Origin: Herbaspirillum sp.
GTDB lineage: Bacteria > Pseudomonadota > Gammaproteobacteria > Burkholderiales > Burkholderiaceae_D
Direction of reading: 5' to 3'
DNA length: 64,000 nt
Assembly: GCA_028291765.1 (NCBI GenBank)
Contig: JAQGNR010000203.1
Span: 21,285-85,284 of the forward strand
Shown here: positions 18,265-29,600 of the stretch, piece after piece
Position numbering within the stretch: the stretch's first letter is position 1
Layout of the letters: the number at the start of each line of letters is the position of its first letter
Translations under genes and position numbers: made by a program
The notes under the pieces: model-generated
Told to the model about the DNA's origin: nothing
The model's database searches: none
What the model saw: the letters and a program-made list of their open reading frames with translations, nothing else

Positions 18265-18435
18265 GTTCGTTTGCGGGCGGCGCGTGAGAAATGATCCGCC
18301 CAGCTTGATGATCGCGACAGATATCGTGCTGGACGGGCAGCTGAACGCGCGCCCGGAAGCGCAATACCCGTATCGCGGGCATAATCATTATTCGCGTTTT
18401 TCTTTATTTTCTCGGCTGTTATAGGAGCAACAATT

Positions 18436-19137
18436 ATGAGCCCGCAAGAAATCCAATCCCTGCAGGATTTTTTGAATCAATTGACCCAGGTGCGAGGCAT
18501 TGCAAAAGATCCGCAAGCCGATGCGCTGATTGCAAGCGCCGTCGCCCGCCAACCGGACGCTGCCTACCTTCTGGTGCAGCGCGCAATGCTGTTAGAGCAA
18601 GCGCTCAATAACGCGAAAACACAAATTGCTTCGCTGCAAAGCCAGATTCAAAGCCAGATGCAGACAACACAGTCTGCGCCGGCGCGCAGCTTCTTTGACG
18701 CCAACGCGTGGGGTAACACGCCGGAGGCAAGCTCCCGGCCTGCGCCGGCGCCAGCCCCGATGATGGCGAGCGCGCCCGCGCCGATGCAGACGCCCGCTGC
18801 ACCCGTTATGCAGAGCCCGGCTCCGGCGGCGTCGCCCGGCTTCTTCGGCAGCGGCATGGGGAGTGCGCTCGGCACCGTCGCGACTACTGCCGCCGGCGTG
18901 GCGGGCGGGGCATTCCTTTTTCAAGGCATCGAACACCTGATGCATCCCAATGGCGGCGCCGGATTCATGAATCAGTCCGGCATGACGCCATCGGAAACAA
19001 CCGTGGAGAACACCACGATCAACAATTATTACGGCAACGAGACCACGCAGCAGGCGCAGGCTGATGACAGCACAAGCGTGGACGATTTCACTGCCGACGA
19101 CACCGGCTGGAACGATGATGATTCATCCTTGGCCTGA
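18436..19137 (+). CDS. DUF2076-family protein
   Basis: 233 residues. The N-terminus MSPQEIQSLQDFLNQL and the stretch DAAYLLVQRAMLLEQALNNA match what I remember of DUF2076. A coiled segment, a Pro/Ala/Met-rich linker, a glycine-rich hydrophobic segment (GSALGTVATTAAGVAGGAFL, near 139-158) and an acidic tail with NNYYGNE follow. There is no clear signal peptide. Function is unknown; some members are annotated as periplasmic ligand-binding sensors without proof. AGGAG precedes the ATG. It is separated from the upstream operon by a hairpin, so it is probably transcribed on its own. Confidence 0.75.
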   Translation: MSPQEIQSLQDFLNQLTQVRGIAKDPQADALIASAVARQPDAAYLLVQRAMLLEQALNNAKTQIASLQSQIQSQMQTTQSAPARSFFDANAWGNTPEASSRPAPAPAPMMASAPAPMQTPAAPVMQSPAPAASPGFFGSGMGSALGTVATTAAGVAGGAFLFQGIEHLMHPNGGAGFMNQSGMTPSETTVENTTINNYYGNETTQQAQADDSTSVDDFTADDTGWNDDDSSLA

Positions 19138-19146
19138 AAAAAGCCA

Positions 19147-20091
<945 letters not shown>

Positions 20092-20302
20092 CAATCTTCC
20101 TTATTGAGCATCAAAAGAGGAGCGCAATATTACGCCAAAATCCGTCGCCGTTTCCAATCGACATTTTGCGCATGATGGAATATTGCAGCTTTTAAGCACA
20201 GGAGCGGAACAGCAATCTGGGTGACTTTGCCCATGAATATGCAGGGAAGGCTGGTAGTTCATTTCGGGGTCGCTTGTTTTATACCTCTACCTGAGGACAA
20301 AA

Positions 20303-20923
20303 ATGAAGACGACCCTTATCCCAAGGTTTCTAATATTAATGTCTTGCACATGCGTGCTGGCGGGGTCGCGTCTTGCCTGCGCGCAAGTCTATGCAGGGGC
20401 AGATTCCGAAGGCACGTTGATGCTGTCGAGCTTCAGGTCCGACGGTGTTCAAGAACTGATCGTTGCCGATCCGGCGCCGCGGACGACGAATTTGCGGCAA
20501 TTGAATGCGCCGCAGCCGGCGCGGCCTATCGTTCCGGCGGCGCTCAAGGCGCTGGTGGACGATGCCGCCAAACAGCATGGGCTGGATCCGCTTTTGCTTC
20601 ACGCCGTCGTCAGGGCCGAGTCTGGATATAACCAGCAAGCCGTGTCGCCGAGAGGCGCCAGCGGTCTAATGCAACTGATGCCGGACACGGCGCGCCGTTT
20701 CGGGGTGAAGAATCTGTTTGACCCCAGGGAGAACCTGAAGGCGGGCGCGCGCTATCTGAGCTGGCTGCTCAAACTGTTCGATGGAGATCTCGAATTGGCG
20801 CTGGCAGGCTATAACGCGGGAGAACAGGCCGTCATCCGCGCCGGCTACCGCATTCCTCCATATAACGAGACGATCCATTACGTACCGAAGGTGCTTAGCT
20901 ATTACCGGATCAAGCCACTCTGA
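20303..20923 (+). CDS. Secreted lytic transglycosylase (SLT family)
   Basis: 206 residues: a signal peptide ending near ACAQ (residue 28), a linker, and an SLT domain with the catalytic glutamate probably at E106 (VVRAESGYNQQAVSP), then GASGLMQLMPDTARRFGV and ALAGYNAGEQAV. GAGG precedes the ATG by a short spacer. It opens a plus-strand run with a SCO chaperone and a cytochrome fusion, and resembles the enzyme next to gspG, so it may serve to pass large redox proteins or a secretion device through the wall. Confidence 0.9.
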   Translation: MKTTLIPRFLILMSCTCVLAGSRLACAQVYAGADSEGTLMLSSFRSDGVQELIVADPAPRTTNLRQLNAPQPARPIVPAALKALVDDAAKQHGLDPLLLHAVVRAESGYNQQAVSPRGASGLMQLMPDTARRFGVKNLFDPRENLKAGARYLSWLLKLFDGDLELALAGYNAGEQAVIRAGYRIPPYNETIHYVPKVLSYYRIKPL

Positions 20924-20968
20924 TCCGCGCAGAACAAAGAACAACCCCCTTGTGATTGGAGAACCGCC

Positions 20969-21589
20969 ATGCGCCGACTCAAGAAACTGTTTCACGGTTC
21001 GCTATTTGTTGCGACCGTTTCCCTTGCCTCCTTTGCGTGCGCGCAGAGCCCGGACGCTCACGACCACCATCATCATATGGAGATGGCGCCAGAGTCGGGA
21101 CGCACAATGATCGGCGTCTACAATTTGCCGAACGTGGAGCTGGTTCGGGAAGACGGCAAGACGGTCTCGCTGCTCAAGGAGTTGAACGACGGCCGGCCCG
21201 TCATCCTGAACTTCATCTATACCACCTGTACGACGGTCTGTCCGGTGACCAGCCAAACGTTTTCGTTATTGCAAACCGCTTTGGCGAGCGAGAAAAACAA
21301 GGTCCATCTGGTATCGATCTCGATCGATCCGGAACAGGATACCCCGGCGCGACTGCAACAATATGCGAAGAAGTTCGGGGCCGGTTCGGCATGGAACCAC
21401 TACACCGGCAGTGTTGAAGCAAGTATCGCCGCTCAACGCGCATTCGATGTCTACCGGGGCGACAAGATGAACCACAGCCCGGTAACGTTGTTGCGCGCCG
21501 AGCCCGGCAGGCCGTGGCTGCGGATCGATGGCTTTCCCACGGTGGCCGATCTGCTCAACCAGTACCACAACCTGGTAGTGGTTAATTGA
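20969..21589 (+). CDS. SCO1/SenC-family copper chaperone
   Basis: 206 residues with a signal peptide (cleavage probably after FACAQ), a histidine-rich stretch DAHDHHHHMEM just after it that could bind copper, and a SCO thioredoxin fold. Copper ligands are C87 and C91 in CTTVC and H169 in MNHSPVTLL. The sequence keeps VSISIDPEQDTPARLQQYAKKFG, a core SCO motif. It lies 45 bases after the transglycosylase and runs into the cytochrome fusion. The split multicopper oxidase starts 1.8 kb downstream and is the probable client. Confidence 0.9.
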   Translation: MRRLKKLFHGSLFVATVSLASFACAQSPDAHDHHHHMEMAPESGRTMIGVYNLPNVELVREDGKTVSLLKELNDGRPVILNFIYTTCTTVCPVTSQTFSLLQTALASEKNKVHLVSISIDPEQDTPARLQQYAKKFGAGSAWNHYTGSVEASIAAQRAFDVYRGDKMNHSPVTLLRAEPGRPWLRIDGFPTVADLLNQYHNLVVVN

Positions 21590-21615
21590 AGGATGCTTTG
21601 GCCGGCAGGATATTG

Positions 21616-23250
21616 ATGGTTCGGCGATGGCGGGACTTGCAAAAGCCGGCGGCCGCTATCCTGCTGGCCGCGCTGTGCGGATTTGCATCGCATTGCCGCG
21701 CGGACGAGGCGTCCGCGCAACGTCTCTATCGGCAGGCAATTCTGCCGTCCGGCGCAATACTTCGCGGCGACCGGGACGCCAACGGCGCTGTGGAAGGTTC
21801 TGACGCCGCCTGCGTCAACTGTCATCGCCGCAGCGGTTTCGGAACTGCCGAGGGCAAGTTCGTCATTCCCCCGATCGCCGGAAAATACCTGTTCAGACCG
21901 CATGGCGACCGGCCGGAAGATATCGACTTCCGCTACCGGCCGGGATTCGTTCCCAAGCGCGAACCATACACCGACGCCAGCCTCGCGCGCGCTATACGCG
22001 ATGGCATTGGCAGGGATGGAAAACCGCTCAACACACTCATGCCGCGCTTCGCGCTCGACGACGCCGCGATGGCCGACCTGATTGCATACCTGAAAAAACT
22101 GTCGAGCGATCCGACCCCCGGCGTGAGCGACGACACACTTCATTTTGCAACGATCATTACACCCGACGCCGATCCCGTAAAGCGCCAGGGCATGTTGGAC
22201 GTACTCAACCGCTTCTTCCGCGACAAGAACGAATTTATCCGCGGCGGCCTGCAGCCGATGAGAAGTGACAAAGGCGTGATGTATCGGGTAGTCCGGAAGT
22301 GGCAGTTGCATGTATGGGAACTCTCCGGACCTGCCCGCACGTGGGAGCAGCAATTGCATGCGCTAAACGCTGCGGAACCGGTGTTAGCCGTCGTTTCCGG
22401 ACTGGGCGGAACAGACTGGGCGCCGATCCACCGGTTTTGCGAACAGGAGTCGATTCCCTGCCTACTGCCGAACGTCGAACTGCCGGTCGATGCGGAGCAG
22501 GACTTTTATTCGATTTATTTTTCCAGGGAAGTGCTGCTTGAAGCGCAATTGATTGCGCATCGCCTGGGTGAGGATGAGACGGCGGCCGGACGAAGGAGGG
22601 CGGTGCAGATATTTCGGCAGGGAGATGTGGGAGAGCAAGCAGCCGGCGCGCTTGAAGCCGAGTTGCAAAGCAGGGGATGGAAATCGGAATCGCGCGTCCT
22701 CAGGACAGGCGGGGCGCGGGAACTGGCGCGCGCGGTCGATCGCATCGAGCCGGGGGATGCGCTGATTTTATGGCTGCGCCCGCCGGACCTTGCGTTGCTG
22801 CCGTCCGTCGCGGCTAAAAGCCAAACCGTGTTCGTATCCGGTCTGATGGCGCAACTTGAGAATGCGCCGCTTCCATCATCCTGGCGCGGGACGGTGCGAA
22901 TGACCTATCCGTTCGATTTGCCGGAGGTCCGGAAGGTCAGAATGAATTTTCCGCTTGGCTGGTTCAAGGTGCGCAATATCGCGGTGGTGAACGAACGGGT
23001 CCAGTCGGATACCTATCTTGCCTGCCGCATCCTGTCGGAGAGTCTGGGGAACATGCTCGATAGTTTCGTGCGCGAATATCTGGTCGAGCAGGTCGAGGCG
23101 ATGTTAAGCAGGAGACTCGTCAACGGCTATTACCCCCGGCTGGGACTGGCGCCCGGTCAGCGCTTCGCCTCCAAGGGCGGATATATCGTTCGTTTTGCGA
23201 ATCCGGATTCCATGCAGCCGGCAATCGACGGCGCCTGGATTGTGCCGTAG
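21616..23250 (+). CDS. Monoheme cytochrome c fused to a periplasmic-binding-like domain
   Basis: 544 residues. A Sec signal (AAAILLAALCGFASHCRA) precedes a cytochrome c domain with CVNCH at residues 66-70 and MPRFALDDAAMADLIAYLKK, the usual methionine-bearing end of such domains. From about residue 170 to the end there is a Rossmann-like region (LHFATIITPDADPVKRQGM, LAVVSGLGGTDWAPIHRFCE) that resembles type I periplasmic binding proteins of the branched-chain amino acid receptor kind. The ATG at 21616 is preferred; a TTG at 21586 overlaps the SCO stop. The pairing suggests a redox partner that binds a ligand, or a sensor of an electron donor. The exact function is unknown. Confidence 0.78.
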   Translation: MVRRWRDLQKPAAAILLAALCGFASHCRADEASAQRLYRQAILPSGAILRGDRDANGAVEGSDAACVNCHRRSGFGTAEGKFVIPPIAGKYLFRPHGDRPEDIDFRYRPGFVPKREPYTDASLARAIRDGIGRDGKPLNTLMPRFALDDAAMADLIAYLKKLSSDPTPGVSDDTLHFATIITPDADPVKRQGMLDVLNRFFRDKNEFIRGGLQPMRSDKGVMYRVVRKWQLHVWELSGPARTWEQQLHALNAAEPVLAVVSGLGGTDWAPIHRFCEQESIPCLLPNVELPVDAEQDFYSIYFSREVLLEAQLIAHRLGEDETAAGRRRAVQIFRQGDVGEQAAGALEAELQSRGWKSESRVLRTGGARELARAVDRIEPGDALILWLRPPDLALLPSVAAKSQTVFVSGLMAQLENAPLPSSWRGTVRMTYPFDLPEVRKVRMNFPLGWFKVRNIAVVNERVQSDTYLACRILSESLGNMLDSFVREYLVEQVEAMLSRRLVNGYYPRLGLAPGQRFASKGGYIVRFANPDSMQPAIDGAWIVP

Positions 23251-23272
23251 TTCTTCCCCCCTGACACAATGA

Positions 23273-23295
23273 ATACCCTACCGCCGGTTGGGTAT
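23273..23295. promoter_or_regulatory. Palindrome upstream of the split oxidase
   Basis: ATACCC (23273-23278), 11 bases, GGGTAT (23290-23295): perfect half-sites about 90 bases before the oxidase start at 23383. The half-site resembles the heptamer bound by NarL-type regulators (TACYYMT). This could be an operator for the response regulator encoded at 38935-39729, but no second clear copy was found. Confidence 0.35.
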
Positions 23296-23382
23296 CCCTC
23301 CCTATATTTCTTCCCTTCCGTCTCTCGTATTCTCTCCTATAAGCCCGGTTCGTGTTTTGCTTATGGAATGAAGGAGATCGTG

Positions 23383-24945
23383 ATGTCTATCGCGAAGTTG
23401 ATATATGGCGGCCTGACGGCGTTGCTGCTGGTGTTCGCCGGCGTCCCGGCCGCCGCACAGAGTTTCCGGGTGCAGTGTCCCAACGGAACGTCCCTGCACA
23501 AGTCGCTGGACGGGAAGATCGATTCGATGATTATCGGAGACGCCACGCGTCCGACCGCGGCAAATGCGAACCCGCAGATCAAGTGCCAGCATATCTCGGG
23601 CGGGGACGGTTTTGCGACGATGGCGGATGGACAGCAGATCTATCTGTTCGGTTTTGGGGCCTTGTCCGGGCTGGCCGATCTTGATAGCGGCCTGCCCGGA
23701 ACGCAGCCTGCGAAAACTTTCAACAGCGTGTACGCCGGGCCGGTATTCCCGGGCGACAGCACAGCGCCGAACAATGCAGCCATTACGGAGCCGGCGCTCA
23801 TGATGAATAACGGCGTGCTTGCCGCTCAGGCGCCGGGGCCCATGATGGCCATCGACGAGGACGATGAATTTTTTCTGACGCTCTCGAATGTCGGCATGAT
23901 CATGCGGCCGGATCTATTCGAGCAGCACACCGTACACTTCCACGGTTATCCCAACGCATCGTCGTTCTTCGATGGCGTGCCGGATGCATCGGTCGCAATT
24001 AATATCGCCGCCAGTTTTACCTACTATTACACGGCGCCCGACGCCGGCACCTATTTCTGGCACTGCCACATCACGCCGCCCGAGCATCTGCAAATGGGCA
24101 TGGAGGGGCAGCTTTTCGTCAGACCGCGCCAGAACCGGCTCACCCCGGGAGCAAACCTGTACACCGCGCTGCACGACTACCTCTATCCGGCCGCACCGGT
24201 TTCAACGCTGGCATCCGCTCACTACCCGAATGCGACATTTCCACCGGAAGACTGCAAGACGGACATCCTGTGCTCCGCACCACTTCCGATCAAGGATAAC
24301 GGTGCGGTGCAAAAGGCGGGGGCGCAATACGCGTACAACGACGGTGATGGCTCTACCCGTTACGACGTCGAGTATCCGGTACAGATGATGGGTTTCGATC
24401 CGAATTTTCATTTCATCGGCATGACGTTCAATCCGGAGCTGTTTGCCAACATGAAGGATAAATACTTCTTGCTCAGCGGCCGCGGCTATCCCGACACCAT
24501 CGGCTTGCCCGGTTATGCCGGCCTGCCTGCCGCCTCCGGTAATCCGTTGCCCGGCGGCGCCATGACGACGGCGGCCAGTGACGGCATATCCCGGCAGTCG
24601 CAGGTACAGCCGACGCTCATTACGATCAACAAGACCGGCGGACAGACCCGGGCGCTGCTGCGTGTGTCGAACCTGAGCGTGACCGAATATCACACGCTGG
24701 CGACAGTAGGCGTGCCGATGCTGGTGATTGGCTTCCATGCGCGCCTGCTGCGGGATACCGCCGGCGAAAATCTGTACTACACGACGAACTCGCTGACCAT
24801 CGGAGGAGGCGAATCCGCCGATGTCATTCTCGATGTGAGCACTGTTCCCACGGGTACCTATTTTCTCTACACCCCGCAACTTGATCATTTGTCGAACGAT
24901 GCCGAAAACTTCGGCGGCATGATGACTGAAATTCGCGTTCTATAG
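23383..24945 (+). CDS. Split multicopper oxidase, subunit A (type 1 copper half)
   Basis: 520 residues with a Sec signal ending GVPAAAQS. The first cupredoxin domain carries HTVHFHG (H182, H185, H187) and WHCHITPPEHLQMGM (H227, C228, H229, H235, M240): a complete type 1 copper set plus half of a trinuclear cluster. The two-residue expansion between HCH and the next His matches my memory of MnxG-type enzymes. The second cupredoxin domain (EYHTLATVGVPMLVIGFHAR) has lost its ligands. The ATG at 23383 has GGAG six bases upstream; the frame opens earlier at 23269 without one. The remaining cluster ligands are found in the next gene, nine bases downstream. Confidence 0.88.
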   Translation: MSIAKLIYGGLTALLLVFAGVPAAAQSFRVQCPNGTSLHKSLDGKIDSMIIGDATRPTAANANPQIKCQHISGGDGFATMADGQQIYLFGFGALSGLADLDSGLPGTQPAKTFNSVYAGPVFPGDSTAPNNAAITEPALMMNNGVLAAQAPGPMMAIDEDDEFFLTLSNVGMIMRPDLFEQHTVHFHGYPNASSFFDGVPDASVAINIAASFTYYYTAPDAGTYFWHCHITPPEHLQMGMEGQLFVRPRQNRLTPGANLYTALHDYLYPAAPVSTLASAHYPNATFPPEDCKTDILCSAPLPIKDNGAVQKAGAQYAYNDGDGSTRYDVEYPVQMMGFDPNFHFIGMTFNPELFANMKDKYFLLSGRGYPDTIGLPGYAGLPAASGNPLPGGAMTTAASDGISRQSQVQPTLITINKTGGQTRALLRVSNLSVTEYHTLATVGVPMLVIGFHARLLRDTAGENLYYTTNSLTIGGGESADVILDVSTVPTGTYFLYTPQLDHLSNDAENFGGMMTEIRVL

Positions 24946-24954
24946 GAGCGGGCC

Positions 24955-26595
24955 GTGAAGCATCGACTACACAAATGTAGCGAGACGTTCGCCAAATCGA
25001 TCATGTTGTCGATGGCGATGCTGGCTGCGAATGCATTCTGGAACGGCGCGGCGCAAGCGGCCGTCCCAGGCATCACGGGAGGCGTCAATACGCCTGTTTT
25101 CTCGATGGTCGCGAGCGCTGGGAATTCCTCTCAGCCGGACGGCTCCCTTGTCTATTCCTGGGGGTATGGATGCGGCAAAGCCGGCGCTACGGCCGGTGCG
25201 ATTGCGTCGGCTTTGCCGGCGGGATTCGCGCCGGCTGCGATGAGCAGCGTCAATTCCTGTTCTCCCATGCAGTTGCCGGGACCGACGCTCATCGTCACCG
25301 AAGGCGATACGGTCACGGTCGACCTGGCCAATGAGCTGCCGGTCGCCGCGGGAAATACGTCGATTGTGTTTCCGGGCTTCCAGGTCTGCTACGGCGCGAT
25401 CAGCGCGGGCGTTTGCCAGCCTTCGGCCACCAACGGTGTCGCGGGCATACTCACGCGTGAGGCTGTGCGCGGAGCGACGGTCCGCTATTCTTTCCTTGCG
25501 GCCAAGCCCGGTACCTACGGCTATCACAGCGGCACCCATGCCGAGCTGCAGGTCGAAATGGGTTTGTACGGCGCAATCATTGTTTTGCCGAAGGCAGCAC
25601 CTGCGCGCTGTAACAAGTCCGCGCTCGGCACGCAGACCGATTTCCGGCTGGCGACATCGGCCTACGGGCATCCGCTGACCTGCTATGACCGCGAATACCT
25701 GTTCCAGTTGGCGGAAATGGATTCCACTATCCATTCGGCCGCGCAAGACCAGGTCCAGTCCTGTGACACGGCCCTCGTTGGCGGGGCGAAAAGCTGCCCT
25801 CCGATCGAGGTCAAAACCGAGCCGTATCATCCTAATTATTTCCTGATCAACGGGCGCTCGATGCCGGATGACATGGATGCAGCGTTCTCGCCGGCCTATC
25901 CGAACCAGCCGTACAACGGCAATCCGCATTTGCATCCGGGCGAAGCCATGCTGGTGCGCGAAATCGGCCAGGGACGCATCCAGCACCCGCTGCATATCCA
26001 TGGCAATCATGCGCGCGTCCTTGCCCGGGACGGCAATCTGCTGCTGTCGGCAGTTGACCAAAGCAGCCTCGCAGGGCCACTGATCTTTACCTTCCCGTCG
26101 GTCCCGGGACAAACAGTCGACGCGCTTTTTACCTGGACCGGCAAGGGGTTGAACTGGGATGTGTATGGTCACAACTTCACCGGCCGCGCCGGCGCCGTAG
26201 ATCCCAGCCCATGCTATCCGGATGTATCCGGCTTCTATACCGATGCCAGTAATCCGCCGGCCGTACCGGGGGTCACGCCGAATTACGGCGAATGGTGCGC
26301 GGATCACAACAAGCCGATACCGGTCACGCCGCCGGATCCGCAGATCGTCACAAACGGTTTGTGGTACGGCGGTACCCCCTACCTTGGATTGCGCGCCAGC
26401 GACAGCGGAGGGGTGCAGGCGATAACGACGCCGCTGCCGCCCACCACCACTTCGCAAAACCCCAGCGCCGGATATGCCTTCATGTGGCATTCGCACGATG
26501 AGCGCGAAATTACGACCAACGATGTGTTTCCGGGCGGCATGATGATGATGATGATTATCGACCCGCCGGGCGCAGCAATCGACGAAAAGTTGTGA
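24955..26595 (+). CDS. Split multicopper oxidase, subunit B (cluster half, no type 1 copper)
   Basis: 546 residues starting at GTG behind AGGAG, with its own signal peptide ending AAQAAV. Domain 1 has a decayed histidine pair, HSGTH (191-195) in GTYGYHSGTHAELQ. Domain 2 carries HPLHIHG (H344, H347, H349) and WHSH (H512, H514) followed by DEREITTNDVFPGGMM. Where a normal enzyme has HCH, it has HSH, so the type 1 cysteine is absent. Together with subunit A, the four His-X-His pairs of a trinuclear cluster are present. I infer that the two proteins form one enzyme. MnxG and MofA carry related domains in single chains. Many cysteines suggest disulfides. Confidence 0.85.
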   Translation: MKHRLHKCSETFAKSIMLSMAMLAANAFWNGAAQAAVPGITGGVNTPVFSMVASAGNSSQPDGSLVYSWGYGCGKAGATAGAIASALPAGFAPAAMSSVNSCSPMQLPGPTLIVTEGDTVTVDLANELPVAAGNTSIVFPGFQVCYGAISAGVCQPSATNGVAGILTREAVRGATVRYSFLAAKPGTYGYHSGTHAELQVEMGLYGAIIVLPKAAPARCNKSALGTQTDFRLATSAYGHPLTCYDREYLFQLAEMDSTIHSAAQDQVQSCDTALVGGAKSCPPIEVKTEPYHPNYFLINGRSMPDDMDAAFSPAYPNQPYNGNPHLHPGEAMLVREIGQGRIQHPLHIHGNHARVLARDGNLLLSAVDQSSLAGPLIFTFPSVPGQTVDALFTWTGKGLNWDVYGHNFTGRAGAVDPSPCYPDVSGFYTDASNPPAVPGVTPNYGEWCADHNKPIPVTPPDPQIVTNGLWYGGTPYLGLRASDSGGVQAITTPLPPTTTSQNPSAGYAFMWHSHDEREITTNDVFPGGMMMMMIIDPPGAAIDEKL

Positions 26596-26622
26596 TCGTG
26601 TTGTGACAGCCGAGGATTAATA

Positions 26623-29600
26623 ATGATAAAAATCACAATGGTGCTGAAGCGGCTGCCGCTAGGATTGGCCTCTGCCGCAATTGCAATTGCAATTGCAACT
26701 GCAATGGCCCTGGCGGCCGCATCCGCCTCGGCCCAGACCGCCGCGCTTACAACTGTCAATCTGACCGCGCAGCGCATGAGTACGACGCTGCCGGACGGCA
26801 CGACTGTGCCGATGTGGGGCTATTGCACTGACGACCTCCCGCAAAACGCGGGCCTGAGCGGCGGCAGGCTGCTCAACGCCAACGCCTGCACCGTCGCCGT
26901 GACGGGATCGGCGCTGCGTGTGGCGAATACTAACTGGACTCCGGGACCGACAATTGTCGTGCCGGTCGGCAATGAGCTTAATATCAGATTGACCAACAAT
27001 CTCGCGAGCGGGACTTCGACCTCACTAGTCATCCTCGGCCAGATTGGCGGCAGCGCCGGCAAGCCCACGCGTGACGCCGCGCCGGTCAATCATCCCCCTC
27101 AGACAACAACTACCTGGCCCGCCAACGCCGCTGCCGCCGGCGCCGGTTTCGTACCGCCGCAGCAAGCCGTGCGCGCGCGCGCCTTCGGCCAGGAGGCAGC
27201 GTTTAACGGGAATATCTCGTATACCTGGAACACCAACATCGCACCGGCAGCCGCGAGCGCCAAATATCTCAAGCCCGGCACGTATCTTTATGAAACCGGC
27301 AGCCACCCCTCTTTGCAGGCCCCGATGGGCTTGTACGGTGTGCTGATCGTAACTAGTCGGCCATTGTATGAAATCGAGGAGCCCGGCACCTCGGAGGCGT
27401 CGCAACAGCTGGAGAACCCCGGTCATGCCTTCCCCGGCGCTTATGCCGCCTATGCGGGGACTGCGTCGCCGCTTGCCAAATTGGCCGGCGTTCCTTACGA
27501 CATGGATGCGACACTACTGTTTTCCGAGATCGATGCAGTTCAGAACACCGCGGTTGACGCGGCCGCGGTTGCAGGAACCAGCGAATCGATCCGCTGGAAC
27601 GATGCGCGTTGCACGCAATCGCAAAAGCCGGGAGCGGCCGGCGCAGCGCAGGCGCCATGCTACCCGGCGGCAGTGAACTACGCGCCCACCTATTTTGTCG
27701 TCAACGGCAAGCCGTACAATCAGACCAGCCCGGCCGATACATCGGTCGTGTTGCCCGATCTGGCGGGCAGCGACTACGTAACCGGCAATATCCTGGTGCG
27801 CATGGTGAACGCCGGATTGCGCACGCACACGCCGTCCATCGTGGGCATGCCTTTCACGCTGATTGCCGAAGACGGCAACGTCGCGCCCGGCAACACCAAG
27901 ATGCAGAACGAAGTCAATATGCCAGCGGGCAAAACGATAGACGCGTTGATACACCCCATGGCCGGCGCGCCGGCCAGCACACTAAGACGATACCCTGACG
28001 CCGTCTATCCGTTTTTCGATCGCGGGCTTGGCCTGACGACCGGCAACGAGACCAGCGGAGGCATGCAGGGATACATCGTGGTCGCGCGGGCGGGTACGGC
28101 CACGCTCACCGGCGCCGCGTTGGCGACGGCGCTTAACAAGACTGTCGGCGCCAGCGCCAAACCGGCTGTCGCGGCGACGGCCAATCCCGACTACTACACG
28201 CTCTCTCCCAATGCGACCTCCTTGAGCAACAATGTCCTGACCAACGACATCGGCGTCACGCATGCGGTCACACAGGGACAGACATTGGTTAGCGGCGCCA
28301 CCTCGACCACGGCGCTGTTGGGGCACGGTTCCGTGACGCTTGAAACCAGCGGCAAGTTCACCTATACGGTGACGACGCCCCCCGCAAATTCGGCAGCCCC
28401 CGTCATTGATAGCTTCACCTACTGCGGCAATAATTCCGCCACCGTTTGCGCGCTGGTAACGATCACATTCGAGGCCACCGGCGCCGCACCGACCGCCGCC
28501 GCGCGGATCTACGACAACAGCGCCGTCACCGCCTATCCGAGCAATGTGGCATCGTTGCTCAGCGTGCCTCGCGGAGCTGGTCTGCTGCAGGGCGCGGTTG
28601 ACCCGAGCGGCTATCCGATGACGGCAAAATTCTCCGGGGCAGCCCCGGGCTGGGTAGCGCTTAATAGCGATGGTTCGTTCAAGGCGACCCCCTGTTCGCC
28701 GGCTCCCGCGACTTGTACATTCCAGTTCGTGTCGGTCAATTCGCAGGGCACGTCGAGCCTGCCGCAGACCGCCACGGTGGCGTTCCCTGCTGGCAGCGGC
28801 CTGCCGGTGCGCCTGATCGACGCCCAGAGCAGCACGGTATTGCAGAACGATTACAGTTGGGTCATTGAAGAAGATCAGACCTGGCACACCACCGATGCCG
28901 GCGTGACGCCGCCGCTCGTCAACGGCACGCCGCCGCCCAGTCTGGCGACGAGCTTTTTCCACAGCTATATGCCGGTCGTAGCTTCCGGCTGTACCGGGCC
29001 GTTGAGTTGCTCGGATGCACAGGCCGTGAGCGGTACTGCAGTGGCGCCGCGGACGCGTTCGCTGCCCTCCGATGTCGCACTCGATCCGACCAAGTGGTAC
29101 TTCATCTCCATTTTGCCAGGCGATGCGGCCAATCCATTCATCAGCGGTTTTGCCAGAGATCCGTTGCTCACTCCCGGCTGTCTGACGCCGAGCGCAGCCT
29201 CGGCCAATGACGCCCAATGCGGGCATACCATCGGCGGCATAACGATTGCTCCGCGGACGGGGGCCGGCTATCCGGTCGCAACTGTCAAAGTTGAACCCAA
29301 TCCGTTGAAGCCGGCGCAGTTGTCCGTGTATATTTTCGAAGACAGCAGCCCGACCAACGGCGATCCGGACGCGATGGAGCACGGCCTGGGCGGCTTCGAG
29401 ATTACCATCTGGGACGTGGCGGGCCGCTCCGGCGATCCGATCGGCCAGATAACGTATGACGCGTTCAATTCGCCGTTGACGAATGCGCTTCTCGGCACGC
29501 CGGGCTGCCCGAATACATACAGCCCGACGGCGTCCGCGGCAGGTCAGGCAGCAGGTCAGACAAGCCCGAATTACGCCAAGAGGGATTTGACAGGCGTCAT

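Noticed and set aside
24900..24960. Frameshift or sequencing error splitting one oxidase gene into A and B
   Set aside because: B has its own ribosome site and a full signal peptide, and A ends in a complete cupredoxin domain.
24967..26496. 509-codon minus-strand frame opposite subunit B
   Set aside because: Shadow of a gene with copper-binding motifs; its translation is Arg-rich and resembles no family.
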